Assembly: GCA_950097015.1 (NCBI GenBank)
Contig: CATNEN010000039.1
Span: forward strand, 8,386,501 to 8,450,500
DNA from: Macrostomum hystrix
Lineage: Eukaryota; Platyhelminthes; Macrostomidae
Direction of reading: 5' to 3'
DNA: 64,000 nucleotides
Both the position numbers and the translations under genes were made by a program. Under the pieces are notes generated by a model. The model was not told the origin of the DNA. It was given only the letters and a program-made list of their open reading frames with translations, and did no database searches. Positions 55,355 through 64,000 of the stretch are shown here, one piece after another (position 1 is the stretch's first letter; every line of letters starts with the position of its first letter).

Positions 55355-55680
55355 GGGGGTGAGTAGCAGAGCAGTCTAATGTGTTAGCCTCTAAGATCCC
55401 TGAGCTCGATTCCCAGGTGAGAACACATGCATTTGGGGTGGAGCCGCTGAGAGAAGGCTTGGGGGCAGGGGGCTTGTCATGCAATTACGAGCTACACTAC
55501 CCACGAGGGCCAACCCGAAGGCACAGTGACAGTGTACACTTCCTGAAACTCATAAAGTCAAGGGAGATATTGTACACACCCAGTGTGTGTGTGTGTGCTT
55601 GCCTACTTGCCTGCGTTTAGGAGTCAGCGAAATGGGCAGAATTGCCTCTCGCTTGCTGCGGGTCTACTGTCACTAACTTT
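55355..55680 (+). mobile_element. SINE, family 1
   Basis: The head (GAGTAGCAGAGCAGTCTAAT, GAGCTCGATTCCC) is followed by CTTGTCATGCAATTACGAGC and TAGGAGTCAGCGAAATGGGC. A small insertion lies in the body. Confidence 0.75.
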
Positions 55681-56014
55681 CAGCTGTGGTCCTGATTATC
55701 CTGATATTCCTGATCCTACATATGTACGATATTTATCGTAGGCATATCCAGGTAGGGACAATTCAATACTACTGAATAACAAGAGGATTTCTCGCACTGT
55801 CAAACTTTGCAGACGCAGAGCAAAGCGCGCACCTGAATGAAAGCTAATTGGGATTTATGATAAAATTCCCGAATATTCTCGGGACGTAGGAAACCGGGAA
55901 AGGGAAGCTATTCAGACTGCGAGGACAGCTGCGGCTTAAGGACACTGGCGACTGTACAGAATAAAGTAATTTTGCTTAAGAACCATGGAAGTCTACAGGT
56001 ACAAAAGCCACGCT

Positions 56015-56610
56015 CAAACAGCTGATAGACAGGTGGAGTGACAGGTGCACTAAACAACTGATAGACAGGTGGAGTGACAGGTGCACTAAACAACTGATAG
56101 ACAGGTGGAGAGAGTGAGAGGTGCACTAAACAGCTGATAAACAGGTGGAGAGAGTGAGAGGTGCACTAAACAGCTGATAGACAGGTGGAGTGAGTGACAG
56201 GTGCACTAAACAGCTGATAGACAGGTGGAGTGAGTGACAGGTGCACTAAACAGCTGATAGACAGGTGGAGTGAGTGACAGGTGCACTAAACAGCTGATAG
56301 ACAGGTGGAGTGAGTGACAGGTGCACTAAACAGCTGATAGACAGGTGGAGTGAGTGACAGGTGCACTAAACAGCTGATAGACAGGTGGAGCGAGTGACAG
56401 GTGCACTAAACAGCTGATAGACAGGTGGAGTGAGTGACAGGTGCACTAAACAGCTGATAGACAGGTGGAGTGAGTGACAGGTGCACTAAACAGCTGATAG
56501 ACAGGTGGAGTGAGTGACAGGTGCACTAAACAGCTGATAGACAGGTGGAGCGAGTGACAGGTGCACTAAACAGCTGATAGACAGGTGGAGTGACAGGTGC
56601 ACAAAACAGC
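56015..56610. repeat. 40-bp minisatellite
   Basis: About 14 copies of a 40-bp unit, GACAGGTGCACTAAACAGCT then GATAGACAGGTGGAGTGAGT. Shorter versions lack the GAGT step at both edges. Confidence 0.95.
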
Positions 56611-57039
56611 TAATTGGCAGGCGGAGTGACAGGTGGAGTGAGGGACACAGAGACAGGAGAGGGAAAGAGCACTCTTCTATGACCATATCTCATAATTTTC
56701 ACATGTTGCGTGAATAACTGATAACTCACCTATGAATTAATCACTGAAGCCAGCAATCGCAAAAAATCTATAATTAGGTACGCCAGCTGCGCTTTTTACG
56801 GAAAGCGGTTCAGATGAGCAATAGATTATCAAAAAACCGATCCAAAATAAACGAAATCAGCTCGTTCCTTTTCTGTCACAAATACTTTACTTTTATTAGC
56901 TCTAGTAAGCATCCAGTAGTGTAGGCATTGGCTCCAATTGCTATTAGCCAATCAGAAATCAGCAATCGACTGGTTGAAGTACAACAAACACAGCACGAGA
57001 AATCTAAGATCTGTGATGATTGTCGGATCTGAGGAGGAG

Positions 57040-57535
57040 AATGGCACCCTGACCAGAGGAGAATGGCAGTCTGACCTGAGGAGAATGGCAGTCTGATCTG
57101 AGGAGAATGGCAGTCAGACCTGAGGATCTGAGCAGAATGGCAGTCTGACCTGAGGAGAATGGCAGTCAGACCTGAGGATCTGAGGAGAATGGCAGTCTGA
57201 CCTGAGGAGAATGGCAGTCTGATCTGAGGAGAATGGAACACAGACCTGAGGATCTGCGGAGAATGGCAGTCAGACCTGAGGATCTGAGGAGAATGGAACT
57301 CAGACCTGAGGATCTGAGGAGAATGGCAGTCAGACCTGAGGATCTGAGGAGAATGGAACTCAGACCTGAGGATCTGAGGAGAATGGCAGTCAGACCTGAG
57401 GATCTGAGGAGAATGGCAGTCAGACCTGAGGATCTGAGGAGAATGGCAGTCAGACCTGAGGATCTGAGGAGAATGGCAGTCAGACCTGAGGAGAATGGCA
57501 GTCAGACCTGAGGATCTGAGGAGAATGGAACTCAA
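57040..57535. repeat. 30-bp minisatellite
   Basis: About 16 units of 30 bp, GAGGAGAATGGCAGTCAGAC then CTGAGGATCT, mixed with 20-bp forms lacking the last ten bases. As 30 is a multiple of 3, it leaves open frames on both strands. Confidence 0.95.
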
Positions 57536-57539
57536 AGAT

Positions 57540-58320
57540 CGGCTTTTAAGTACGAGCAAATTCTGTTCAGTCATGGCATGCATGCTTCAATTAGACAGTC
57601 ACATCGGACTGCGGACATTGGACAAGGAAATCTCTGTTCCAATTAAGTAATCTATTAATATATTTTAAATTATGATGACTATAATTAGTAAGTCGTTAAT
57701 CTACTCGCCGGTGCACTTTACGGAGGGGTGAAACTGGCTTAATGAGGAAATGAGTTCTCATTAAAAAGAGATTAGCAACTGTGCGTGGTTTAGTAGATGG
57801 GGCTAAGTTTTCAAGCATGCTAGTCATAATTCTAATTAGGGGATTACCGGCTAGACAATTAGTGAATTCTGGTCTTGTTGGAGAATTCTAGGCACTGGTC
57901 ACTGCAGGTATTAGTGAAAACAAAAATAATAAAATTTTCAGTTATCAGCAATCTGTTAAAGGAAAAAAAGCAATACAGATGTCAGACACAGACACAGGTG
58001 GCAAAAAAAAGATATTGTTAAAAAAACTAAGTGTCGCAAAACGATTTATTGCGAGACGAATAAAACACCATAGCAACAGCATAGCAACTGAGCTGTATTG
58101 CCCAATCCTACGTTGTCCTTATTAAAAAAGATGAATTTTTTGGCGAACTATTAAAAAAAAACTGTTGAATATTTTTAATTTCGCCAGTAATTAATTGATT
58201 ACCCAAAACCTGGCCAGTGCAGGTAGAGGTTAGAAAACTAACAAAGGAAAATCTCAGGTGCCACCAGGTATGAAACACTAGCAATTAAAATATGACAGAG
58301 AGACAGAGAGAGAGTTAGGG
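57540..58320. other. Spacer downstream of the tail-anchored gene
   Basis: AT-rich, with no gene or delimitable repeat. A short GA microsatellite lies at about 58290-58312. Confidence 0.5.
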
Positions 58321-58322
58321 AG

Positions 58323-60466
58323 TCACCAGCGCCCGTCCTTGCCGCCTGGCACCGATGAGCGGCAGTTGATGGCCAGCTGGCCAGCTGAGAAGCTTGACAG
58401 GCTCACACCGGCGATGGCCAGCAGCACCAGAGCTCGCGTGGCCATCAAGCCGGTGCGGCTCTCGCCGCCTCCAGTGGCGCCTCCGCCAGCGCCGCCGCCT
58501 TCGCCGCCGCTAGACTGTCGACGGGTCTGAGCCGACGACGGCTGCTCGAGTCTGAGAGTACTCTGCGGGGGGGGACAGGCAGGATTTGAGATTGACAGGA
58601 GAAAGGCCATAGGGGTATTTCGAAACTCACATTTAAATTTTCGCTATATTTCCCAAAATAATTCAACCAATCTCCATGAAAATGATTCAATGATTCTCGT
58701 CGGGGTGTCTGGCGGCAAGAACCACAAATTAGGCACATTTTTTCTGCTCACAATTTTTAGTGTCGGCTATCATTGTTGACTATTTTGGATTGACTAAATT
58801 GTACATTTTTTACATTTTGTAACCAATTTGGATTCGTCATAGAAGTCTTTGCAGAGCAATGTTACTTGTTCTTGTCACTAGAGTCTTCGGCAAGACTAGA
58901 GTCACTAGAGTCTTCGACAAGACTAGTGTCACTAGAGTCTTCGACAAGACTAGAGTCACTAGAGTCTTCGACAAGACTAGAGTCACTAGAGTCTCCGACA
59001 AGAATCGCTGAATATCTCGACGATGCTGACGTCAGACGGCTTCAAAAGTTAGCTCATCGAAAAGGGCGGAAAACTTTGATCAAGAAGGTGGACTTTCAAG
59101 AAAATCGGCCATTCGGTTTCGGGAGCAACCGTGAAGTAGGCAGGCCTAGTGGGTGCTTGAAATAACAGCCGTGGCCTTTCCGCAGGCCGCTACTAAATTT
59201 CTAACCCCAAGCAAATGCTGAGCACCAATTTCAAGTGGAGATTCAAGACTCGAACCCGGGACCTCTAAATCAGAACACCGAAGCGAATGCCGCTGGCCTA
59301 CAAGGTTTTATTAAATATGCAGTACAAATAACTATAAAAAATATACATCTAGTGATTAGTTGATATGTACAACTTTTTCGCTGAATCCTGAGCACACATT
59401 TGAGCATACCAGCCCGCTATAGTCAAGTATCCCATCTTGCCAACTAAAAATACGTAGAGTAAAAGAAGCTGCACTATTCTAAGGACTTCCTTGCAATTCA
59501 ATAACAGCCTCGGGGCTAGACTCCTCGATTTAAGCTGGAATAAAACTGCCTACAGAAGCGAGAAGTCAGGCATATAGTGAGTAAGTAGCACAGAGATAAG
59601 TGACTCGGTGGAATCTGATTTCTTTGCCAAACTCTTAAGCCCAAATCGTTCTCTTAACTATGCCGAAGAAGAACTCAGAATTCAGATAGATCTAGTCTAG
59701 TAGATCTACTAAAAATAAATCGATCAAATTAGAATATCCCTTTTCACACTTTATCTAACCCAGTCCGAAAATGTTCACTATAACTAAAGATAGATTAGTT
59801 TACACCAAAATAGTTCATAAGAAGGTCAATTTTAAGCCAAGTACTTAAGTACAAAGATATATTTGGAGACTTCAAATACCAATATATATAATATATTAAT
59901 AATATATTTATTTTTTAAAGTTACTGTTTCCCTCACGTTTTTATTTAAACAAAAAGAAGACTAAAGTTTTGTGATAAAACTCAGTACTTTACATTTAATT
60001 TGTTTTTTTAATACTTTTCGCTTCAATATACTGTGCCGTTCATTCAAAGGTTGAATTGATAACACCTGCCACAATTGTGCCAGGGGTGCAGCCGACAGCA
60101 CAGCCGCAGCTATTGCGCGGCGCATCTGAAGGCTGCGTACGGCTGTTCAGTCCATGGACAGGGAGGGGACACCACATCCACCCTCAATTACCCCAGCTAA
60201 TGCTGGCACCCATTTAACCATTTAACAGCTGGGTGAACTGAATTGGGCTGAGAATCGAACTCCCGACCGTCCCCGAAACTCTTAAAGACTAAAGACTTAC
60301 TTGCACATAGTTTCAAATAAAAAATAAAATAAAAAGAACTGGCACTTACTCCTGTGGTGGAATTGAGCCGGTAAAGGCTGAGAGTTGAGTAGGATCTGCG
60401 GAGGGCGGCCATCAGGGGCTCAACAAACAATTTAGTGCTGGAGAAGATAACCTTGCTTGTGCTGGG
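58323..60466 (-). CDS. C-terminal exons of an unrecognised tail-anchored membrane protein (5' part beyond the retrotransposon)
   Basis: Exon 60466-60350 (39 codons) reads VIFSSTKLFVEPLMAALRRS and SLYRLNSTTG. It joins in phase 0 to 58562-58323, which reads STLRLEQPSSAQTRRQ, then a Gly-rich linker, the hydrophobic helix MATRALVLLAIAGVSLSSFS and a short end NCRSSVPGGKDGRW. Both acceptors (TTTTACAG and CCCCCGCAG) and the GTAAGT donor are good. The layout suggests a single C-terminal membrane span with a short tail. I do not recognise the family. Upstream exons must lie to the right of 64000, because the LTR retrotransposon occupies the preceding intron. The 1.8-kb intron between these exons holds family-2 and family-3 repeats. 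Confidence 0.5.
58875..58985. repeat. 27-bp tandem repeat
   Basis: About four copies of TCACTAGAGTCTTCGACAAG plus ACTAGAG. It seems to be a local expansion of a family-3 element's own sequence, since single copies elsewhere have an equivalent segment. Confidence 0.88.
58985..59165 (+). mobile_element. Dispersed element, family 3, reference copy
   Basis: GAATATCTCGACGATGCTGA, CAGACGGCTTCAAAAGTTAG and CGGCCATTCGGTTTCGGGAG are the landmarks used to find the other copies. Confidence 0.6.
60055..60280 (-). mobile_element. SINE, family 2
   Basis: GATAACACCTGCCACAATTG, CAGCCGACAGCACAGCCGCA and GTTCAGTCCATGGACAGGGA are followed by GAGAATCGAACTCCCGACC (plus-strand sense). The far end of the tRNA head is lost. 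Confidence 0.7.
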
Positions 60467-60494
60467 CTGTAAAATCAAAGCAGAAATATACATG

Positions 60495-60788
60495 TGTGGC
60501 GGTCAAGGGCAAGTGCACTCGGTGGCAGCCACTTGCAAGCCGTTCTGCCCGCCGACTTCTCACACCACCCCACGTCTGCACGCGGCCAACCCCGGGGGTT
60601 AGGGGTGGGCGCCACCCCTCCCCAGCGTGGCGTGTTTGGGCGGTGTGACCTTGACTTTTTTACCGCTTGTTTACGCGATGGCCGTATAAGACTGTTTGCG
60701 TGCGCCTCCTTCTGTTTATCCTTTTCCGCGTTTCACTTTGCTCTCCGCAAATATACGTTTCGCACGCAGTAGCTAGTTACCCGCTACA
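60495..60788 (+). repeat. 5' long terminal repeat
   Basis: It begins TGTGGCGGTCAAGGG and ends CCGCTACA, about 294 bp, with TG...CA ends. A TATA-like GTATAAG is at about 60684. The left border could be 2 bp earlier, because TGTGTGG is ambiguous. The 3' LTR, which would confirm the borders, is outside the window. Confidence 0.75.
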
Positions 60789-60806
60789 TTGGTGAGCCCG
60801 ACACCC
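60789..60806 (+). promoter_or_regulatory. Primer-binding site (Trp-tRNA-like)
   Basis: TTGGTGAGCCCGACAC directly follows the LTR. CsRn1-type elements have TGGTGACCCCGACGT, complementary to the Trp-tRNA 3' end. One or two mismatches are visible here. Confidence 0.7.
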
Positions 60807-60821
60807 GCCATTCCGTTTTAA

Positions 60822-61526
60822 ATGGCGCTTCCTACTGAGTCATCCGTAGCACTCAAGCTGCCCACGTTTTGGGCTGCACAGCCACGCGCGTGGTTTATTC
60901 AGGCGGAGGCCCAGTTCCAGCTGCGGGGCATCAGCCAGGACGACACCAAGTACCACCACTTGGTCGCCTCGCTTGACCAGCGGACCGCTGAACGCCTGCT
61001 GGATGTCCTGGAGAGCCCTCCGGACACCAACAAATACGGCAGGTTGAAGGAGCGCCTGCTCGGCTCTTTCAGCCTCACCCGGCAGCAGCGAGCCAGCCGC
61101 CTGCTCAGCATGTCCAGCCTCGGAGATCGCCGTCCGTCCGAGCTGATGGACGAAATGCTGGCCCTGCTGGGCGACCATCGGCCTTGCCTGCTCTTTGAAG
61201 AGCTTTTCCGCCAGCAGCTGCCCGCGGACATCCGGATGGCGCTCGCTTCTGCAGATTTCGAGGATCCCCGGGCGGTCGCGCAGCTCGCCGACCAGCTCTG
61301 GGCCAGCCGACCGCAACCAATGGCCGCCTCTGCGCACCTGGAGGACCTGCCCGAGGTTTGCGCCGCGCGACAGGCTGCTCGGCCTCGCGCCAAGTCGCCC
61401 CGGCCGGGACACCGCGGCAGCCGCACTCCGGAGGTGTGCTATTTCCACCGCAAGTTCGGCGCGAAGGCCAGGCAATGCGAGCAGCCCTGCAGCTTCTCGG
61501 GAAACGGGCTGGCCGGCCGTCAGTGA
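60822..61526 (+). CDS. gag: Gag of the CsRn1-type retrotransposon
   Basis: A 234-residue capsid/nucleocapsid protein that packages the element's RNA in the cytoplasm. It starts [20 protein letters not shown] and has the capsid segment [17 protein letters not shown] plus [13 protein letters not shown], typical of this clade. [12 protein letters not shown] lies in the second half. The C-terminal zinc knuckle has C-x2-H-x9-C-x3-C spacing ([18 protein letters not shown]). The frame ends in TGA at 61524-61526, after overlapping the start of pol. A shift of -1 at 61499-61505 would make the Gag-Pol fusion. Confidence 0.92.
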   Translation: MALPTESSVALKLPTFWAAQPRAWFIQAEAQFQLRGISQDDTKYHHLVASLDQRTAERLLDVLESPPDTNKYGRLKERLLGSFSLTRQQRASRLLSMSSLGDRRPSELMDEMLALLGDHRPCLLFEELFRQQLPADIRMALASADFEDPRAVAQLADQLWASRPQPMAASAHLEDLPEVCAARQAARPRAKSPRPGHRGSRTPEVCYFHRKFGAKARQCEQPCSFSGNGLAGRQ

Positions 61527-61543
61527 ACATCGCGGCGGCCGGC
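61499..61543 (+). promoter_or_regulatory. Programmed -1 frameshift signal
   Basis: The heptamer GGGAAAC at 61499-61505 is in register with the gag codons (G GGA AAC), the classical X XXY YYZ form. After a 6-base spacer, GCCGGCC (61512-61518) can pair with GGCCGGC (61537-61543) as a 7-bp all-GC stem with an 18-base loop. Pol is open in exactly the -1 frame from this point. Confidence 0.75.
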
Positions 61544-64000
61544 AACCTGCTGCTCATCCCCGACGTCCAGTCCGGCCGGCGTTTCCTGGTGGACACGGGC
61601 GCCGAGGTCAGCATCTTCCCAGCCTCCGCGGACGATGCCCGCGCCCGCTCGCCGGGCCCGCCCCTGTTCGCCGCCAACGGAAGCCGAATTCGCACATTCG
61701 GCAGTCGCAGCCTCACCCTAGACATCGGCCTGAAGACCTGCACTTGGTCGTTCGTGCTGGCCGAGGTCTCCAGGCCGCTGATCGGCGCCGACTTCCTGCG
61801 CCACCACGGCCTGCTAGTGGACCTGCCGAACCGCCGTCTCCTGGACGCCAGCTCCCTGGCCAGCGTGCACCTGCTGCCCGGTTCCGGTTCTGCACCGCAG
61901 CTCGCCGCCGCCGTGGCCAAGGACCCGTACAGCCGACTGCTGGCGGAGTTCCCCAGCATCACGGAGCCCAGTTTCATCAGGGCCACGCCGCGGCACGGCG
62001 TCGAACACTGCATCCCGACGACGGGCCCTCCGGTACATGCCAGGGCGCGCCGCCTGCCACCCGACAAGCTGGCTGCAGCCAGGGAGGAGTTTCGCAACCT
62101 GGAGCAGCTCGGAATCGTGCGGCGGTCCAGCAGCCCGTGGTCGTCGCCGCTGCACATGGTGCCTAAGGCTTCCGGCGGTTTCCGGCCCTGCGGCGATTTC
62201 AGGCGTCTCAACGACGCCACGGTGCCAGACCGCTACCCTGTGCCGCATATCCAAGACTTTTCGGCGCGGCTGACCGGCTGCACCGTGTTCTCTAAGATTG
62301 ACCTGGTGCGCGGCTACCACCAGATCCCAGTCGCCGAGGCCGACATCCCGAAGACCGCCGTAATAACGCCCTTCGGGCTGTTCGAGTTCCTCCGCATGCC
62401 ATTTGGCCTGAAAAACGCGGCACAGGCCTTCCAGCGCTTAGTGGACTCGATTTGCCAGGACCTGCCAGCAGTTTTCGCCTACATCGACGATTTCCTGGTG
62501 GCCAGCAACAGCCTTGAGCAGCACGAGGAGCACCTGCGGCAGCTGTTCCAGCGCCTCGCTGACAACGGCCTGTTGCTGAACCCGGCCAAGTGCCAGTTCG
62601 GCCGCAGCCAGATCGACTTCCTGGGCCACAGGATCAGCGCCGCGGGTGCCGTGCCGCTGCCGGACAAAGTCGACGTCATCGCCCGATTCGCGCCGCCCAC
62701 GACGGTGAAGGGCCTCCAGGAGTTCGCCGGCATGGTGAACTTCTATCACCGCTTTGTGCCCCGCGCTGCCCAGCTGCTGCGCCCGATCTACCAGGCCATG
62801 TCCGGCAAGGGGAAGCTGGTGCAGTGGACGCCAGAGCTGACCGAGGCTTTCGACAATACCAAGCGAGCGCTCGCTAACGCAGCCATGCTGGCGCACCCCA
62901 GGCCCGAGGCGCCGATGGCCCTCACAGTCGACGCTTCCGACACGGCCGTCGGCGCCGTCCTCGAACAGCACGTCGGCCTCGCCTGGCAGCCACTTGCCTT
63001 CTTCAGCCGCCAGCTGAGGCCAGCGGAGCAGAAGTACAGCGCTTTCGACCGCGAGCTTCTGGCGCTGTACCTAGCGGTCCGCCACTTTCGTTTCTTCCTG
63101 GAGGGGCGCCCATTCACCGCCTACACGGACCACAAACCGCTGGCCGCCGCCATGGCCAAGCTGTCCGACCCGTGGTCCGCCCGACAGCAACGCCACCTGG
63201 CGTACGTTAGCGAGTTCACCACGGACGTCCAGCACATCGCCGGCAAGGACAACCCGGTGGCCGACGCGCTGTCCCGCTGCACCGTGGCCAGTGTGCTACC
63301 TGGCGTCGACTATGCCGCCATGGCGCGGGTCCAGCAGGCCCCCACCGAGCCACACTCCGGGCTTCGGTTGGAGCGAGTGAGCCTCCGCGCAGGCCTGGAG
63401 TTGCTCTGCGACGTCTCCACCGGTCGGCCCCGCCCGCTGGTGCCGCCTGATTTCCGACGGCCGGTGTTCGACGCCATCCACGGCCTCGCGCACCCCTCCA
63501 TCCGCAGCTCCCGCCGCCTTATCGCCGACCGTTTCGTCTGGCCCGGCCTCAACCGGGACGTCGGCCTTTGGGCTCGCAGCTGCGTCGCCTGCCAGACGGC
63601 TAAAGTCCAGCGGCACGTGGTCAGCGAGCCGGACAGCATCCCGGTGCCTCGCGATCGTTTCGCACACGTGCACATCGACCTGGTCGGCCCGCTGCCGCCG
63701 TCGCAAGGTTTCACGCACCTGCTGACCGTGGTCGACCGTTTCACGCGCTGGCCGGAAGCAATCCCGCTGGCCGACACCTCCGCGGCCACCTGCGCCGGCG
63801 CCTTCATCACGCACTGGGTCGCCCGTTTCGGCGTGCCTGGCGACCTCACCTCCGACCGCGGCCCGCAATTCACCTCGGAGCTGTGGGCGAACGTCTCCCG
63901 CCTGCTGGGCATGCAGCTGCACCAGACGACGGCTTTTCATCCACAGGCCAACGGGCTGGTCGAGCGTTTTCATCGACATCTCAAGGCCTCCTTGATGGCG
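61505..64000 (+). CDS. pol: Pol polyprotein: protease, RT, RNase H, integrase (partial)
   Basis: It is read in the -1 frame after slippage and is open to the window edge, more than 830 residues. The protease has [12 protein letters not shown] (about 61585-61620). The reverse transcriptase has [42 protein letters not shown] and the YIDD box at 62480-62491. RNase H has [33 protein letters not shown] and YTDHKPL. The integrase has the HHCC finger (HGLAHPS... CVACQ), then [15 protein letters not shown] and GLVERFHR, supplying D, D and E. No stop or frameshift was seen. Tail domains and the 3' LTR are missing only because the window ends. Confidence 0.92.

Larger units (their letters stand above)
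60495..64000 (+). mobile_element. CsRn1-clade Ty3/gypsy LTR retrotransposon (3' end beyond window)
   Basis: In order: 5' LTR, primer-binding site, gag, a -1 frameshift signal, and pol with protease, reverse transcriptase, RNase H and integrase. The gag finger is Cx2Hx9Cx3C rather than CCHC, and the primer site resembles the Trp-tRNA site. Both mark the CsRn1 clade first known from flukes. Coding regions are open, and every catalytic motif checked is present, so this is a young or recently active copy. The 3' LTR and target duplication are not in the window. It lies in the antisense orientation in the intron of the tail-anchored gene. Confidence 0.93.

Noticed and set aside
61105-63979. Long minus-strand and alternate-frame open frames at the right end
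   Set aside because: Shadows of the GC-rich gag-pol genes; the plus-strand frames carry all RT, RNase H and integrase motifs.

Overview
This is a 64 kb piece of animal nuclear DNA. The genes are split by introns, the spacers are long and AT-rich, and tandem arrays, tRNA-derived SINEs, MITEs and an LTR retrotransposon fill much of the rest. Three things point to a flatworm, perhaps a free-living Macrostomum-like species. The Ty3/gypsy element at the right end has the Cx2Hx9Cx3C gag finger and the Trp-tRNA-type primer site of the CsRn1 clade. Several start codons lie just downstream of strong 3' splice sites, which suggests spliced-leader trans-splicing. Nearly every intron carries its own minisatellite. 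The genus is an inference; the animal nature is secure.

Left third (1-15.3 kb): three conserved genes lie head to tail on the minus strand. They are AGXT (alanine-glyoxylate/serine-pyruvate aminotransferase, cut by the left edge), HPF1 (histone PARylation factor, complete, 3 exons) and CUL5 (cullin-5, complete, 6 exons). Splice sites were placed by reading frame, and all exon phases add up. Their introns hold arrays of 20, 34, 20, 26, 31, 12 and 31 bp units. A THAP-encoding DNA transposon with 8-bp target duplications splits the array in AGXT intron 3.

Middle (15-40 kb): this part is mostly AT-rich spacer with nested mobile elements. It also holds a plus-strand orphan with a myristoylation motif and polyQ (20.7 kb), a plus-strand fibronectin-II-type membrane receptor (24.6-27.1 kb), a minus-strand protein resembling the PKA regulatory subunit (31.1-32.6 kb) and a plus-strand disordered orphan (38-39.7 kb).

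Right part (40-64 kb): a class I cyclic nucleotide phosphodiesterase lies 578 bp downstream of a GH3-domain membrane protein on the same strand, a possible operon. A biogenic-amine GPCR follows at 51.2-52.7 kb, then three large arrays, the last two exons of an unrecognised tail-anchored protein, and a CsRn1-type LTR retrotransposon. The retrotransposon has intact gag, a GGGAAAC frameshift site and open pol, and it runs off the right edge.

The genes do not form one pathway. HPF1 (PARylation) and CUL5 (ubiquitylation) are housekeeping. The amine GPCR, the PDE and the PKA-R-like protein all touch cyclic-nucleotide signalling, but nothing here shows that their clustering matters.
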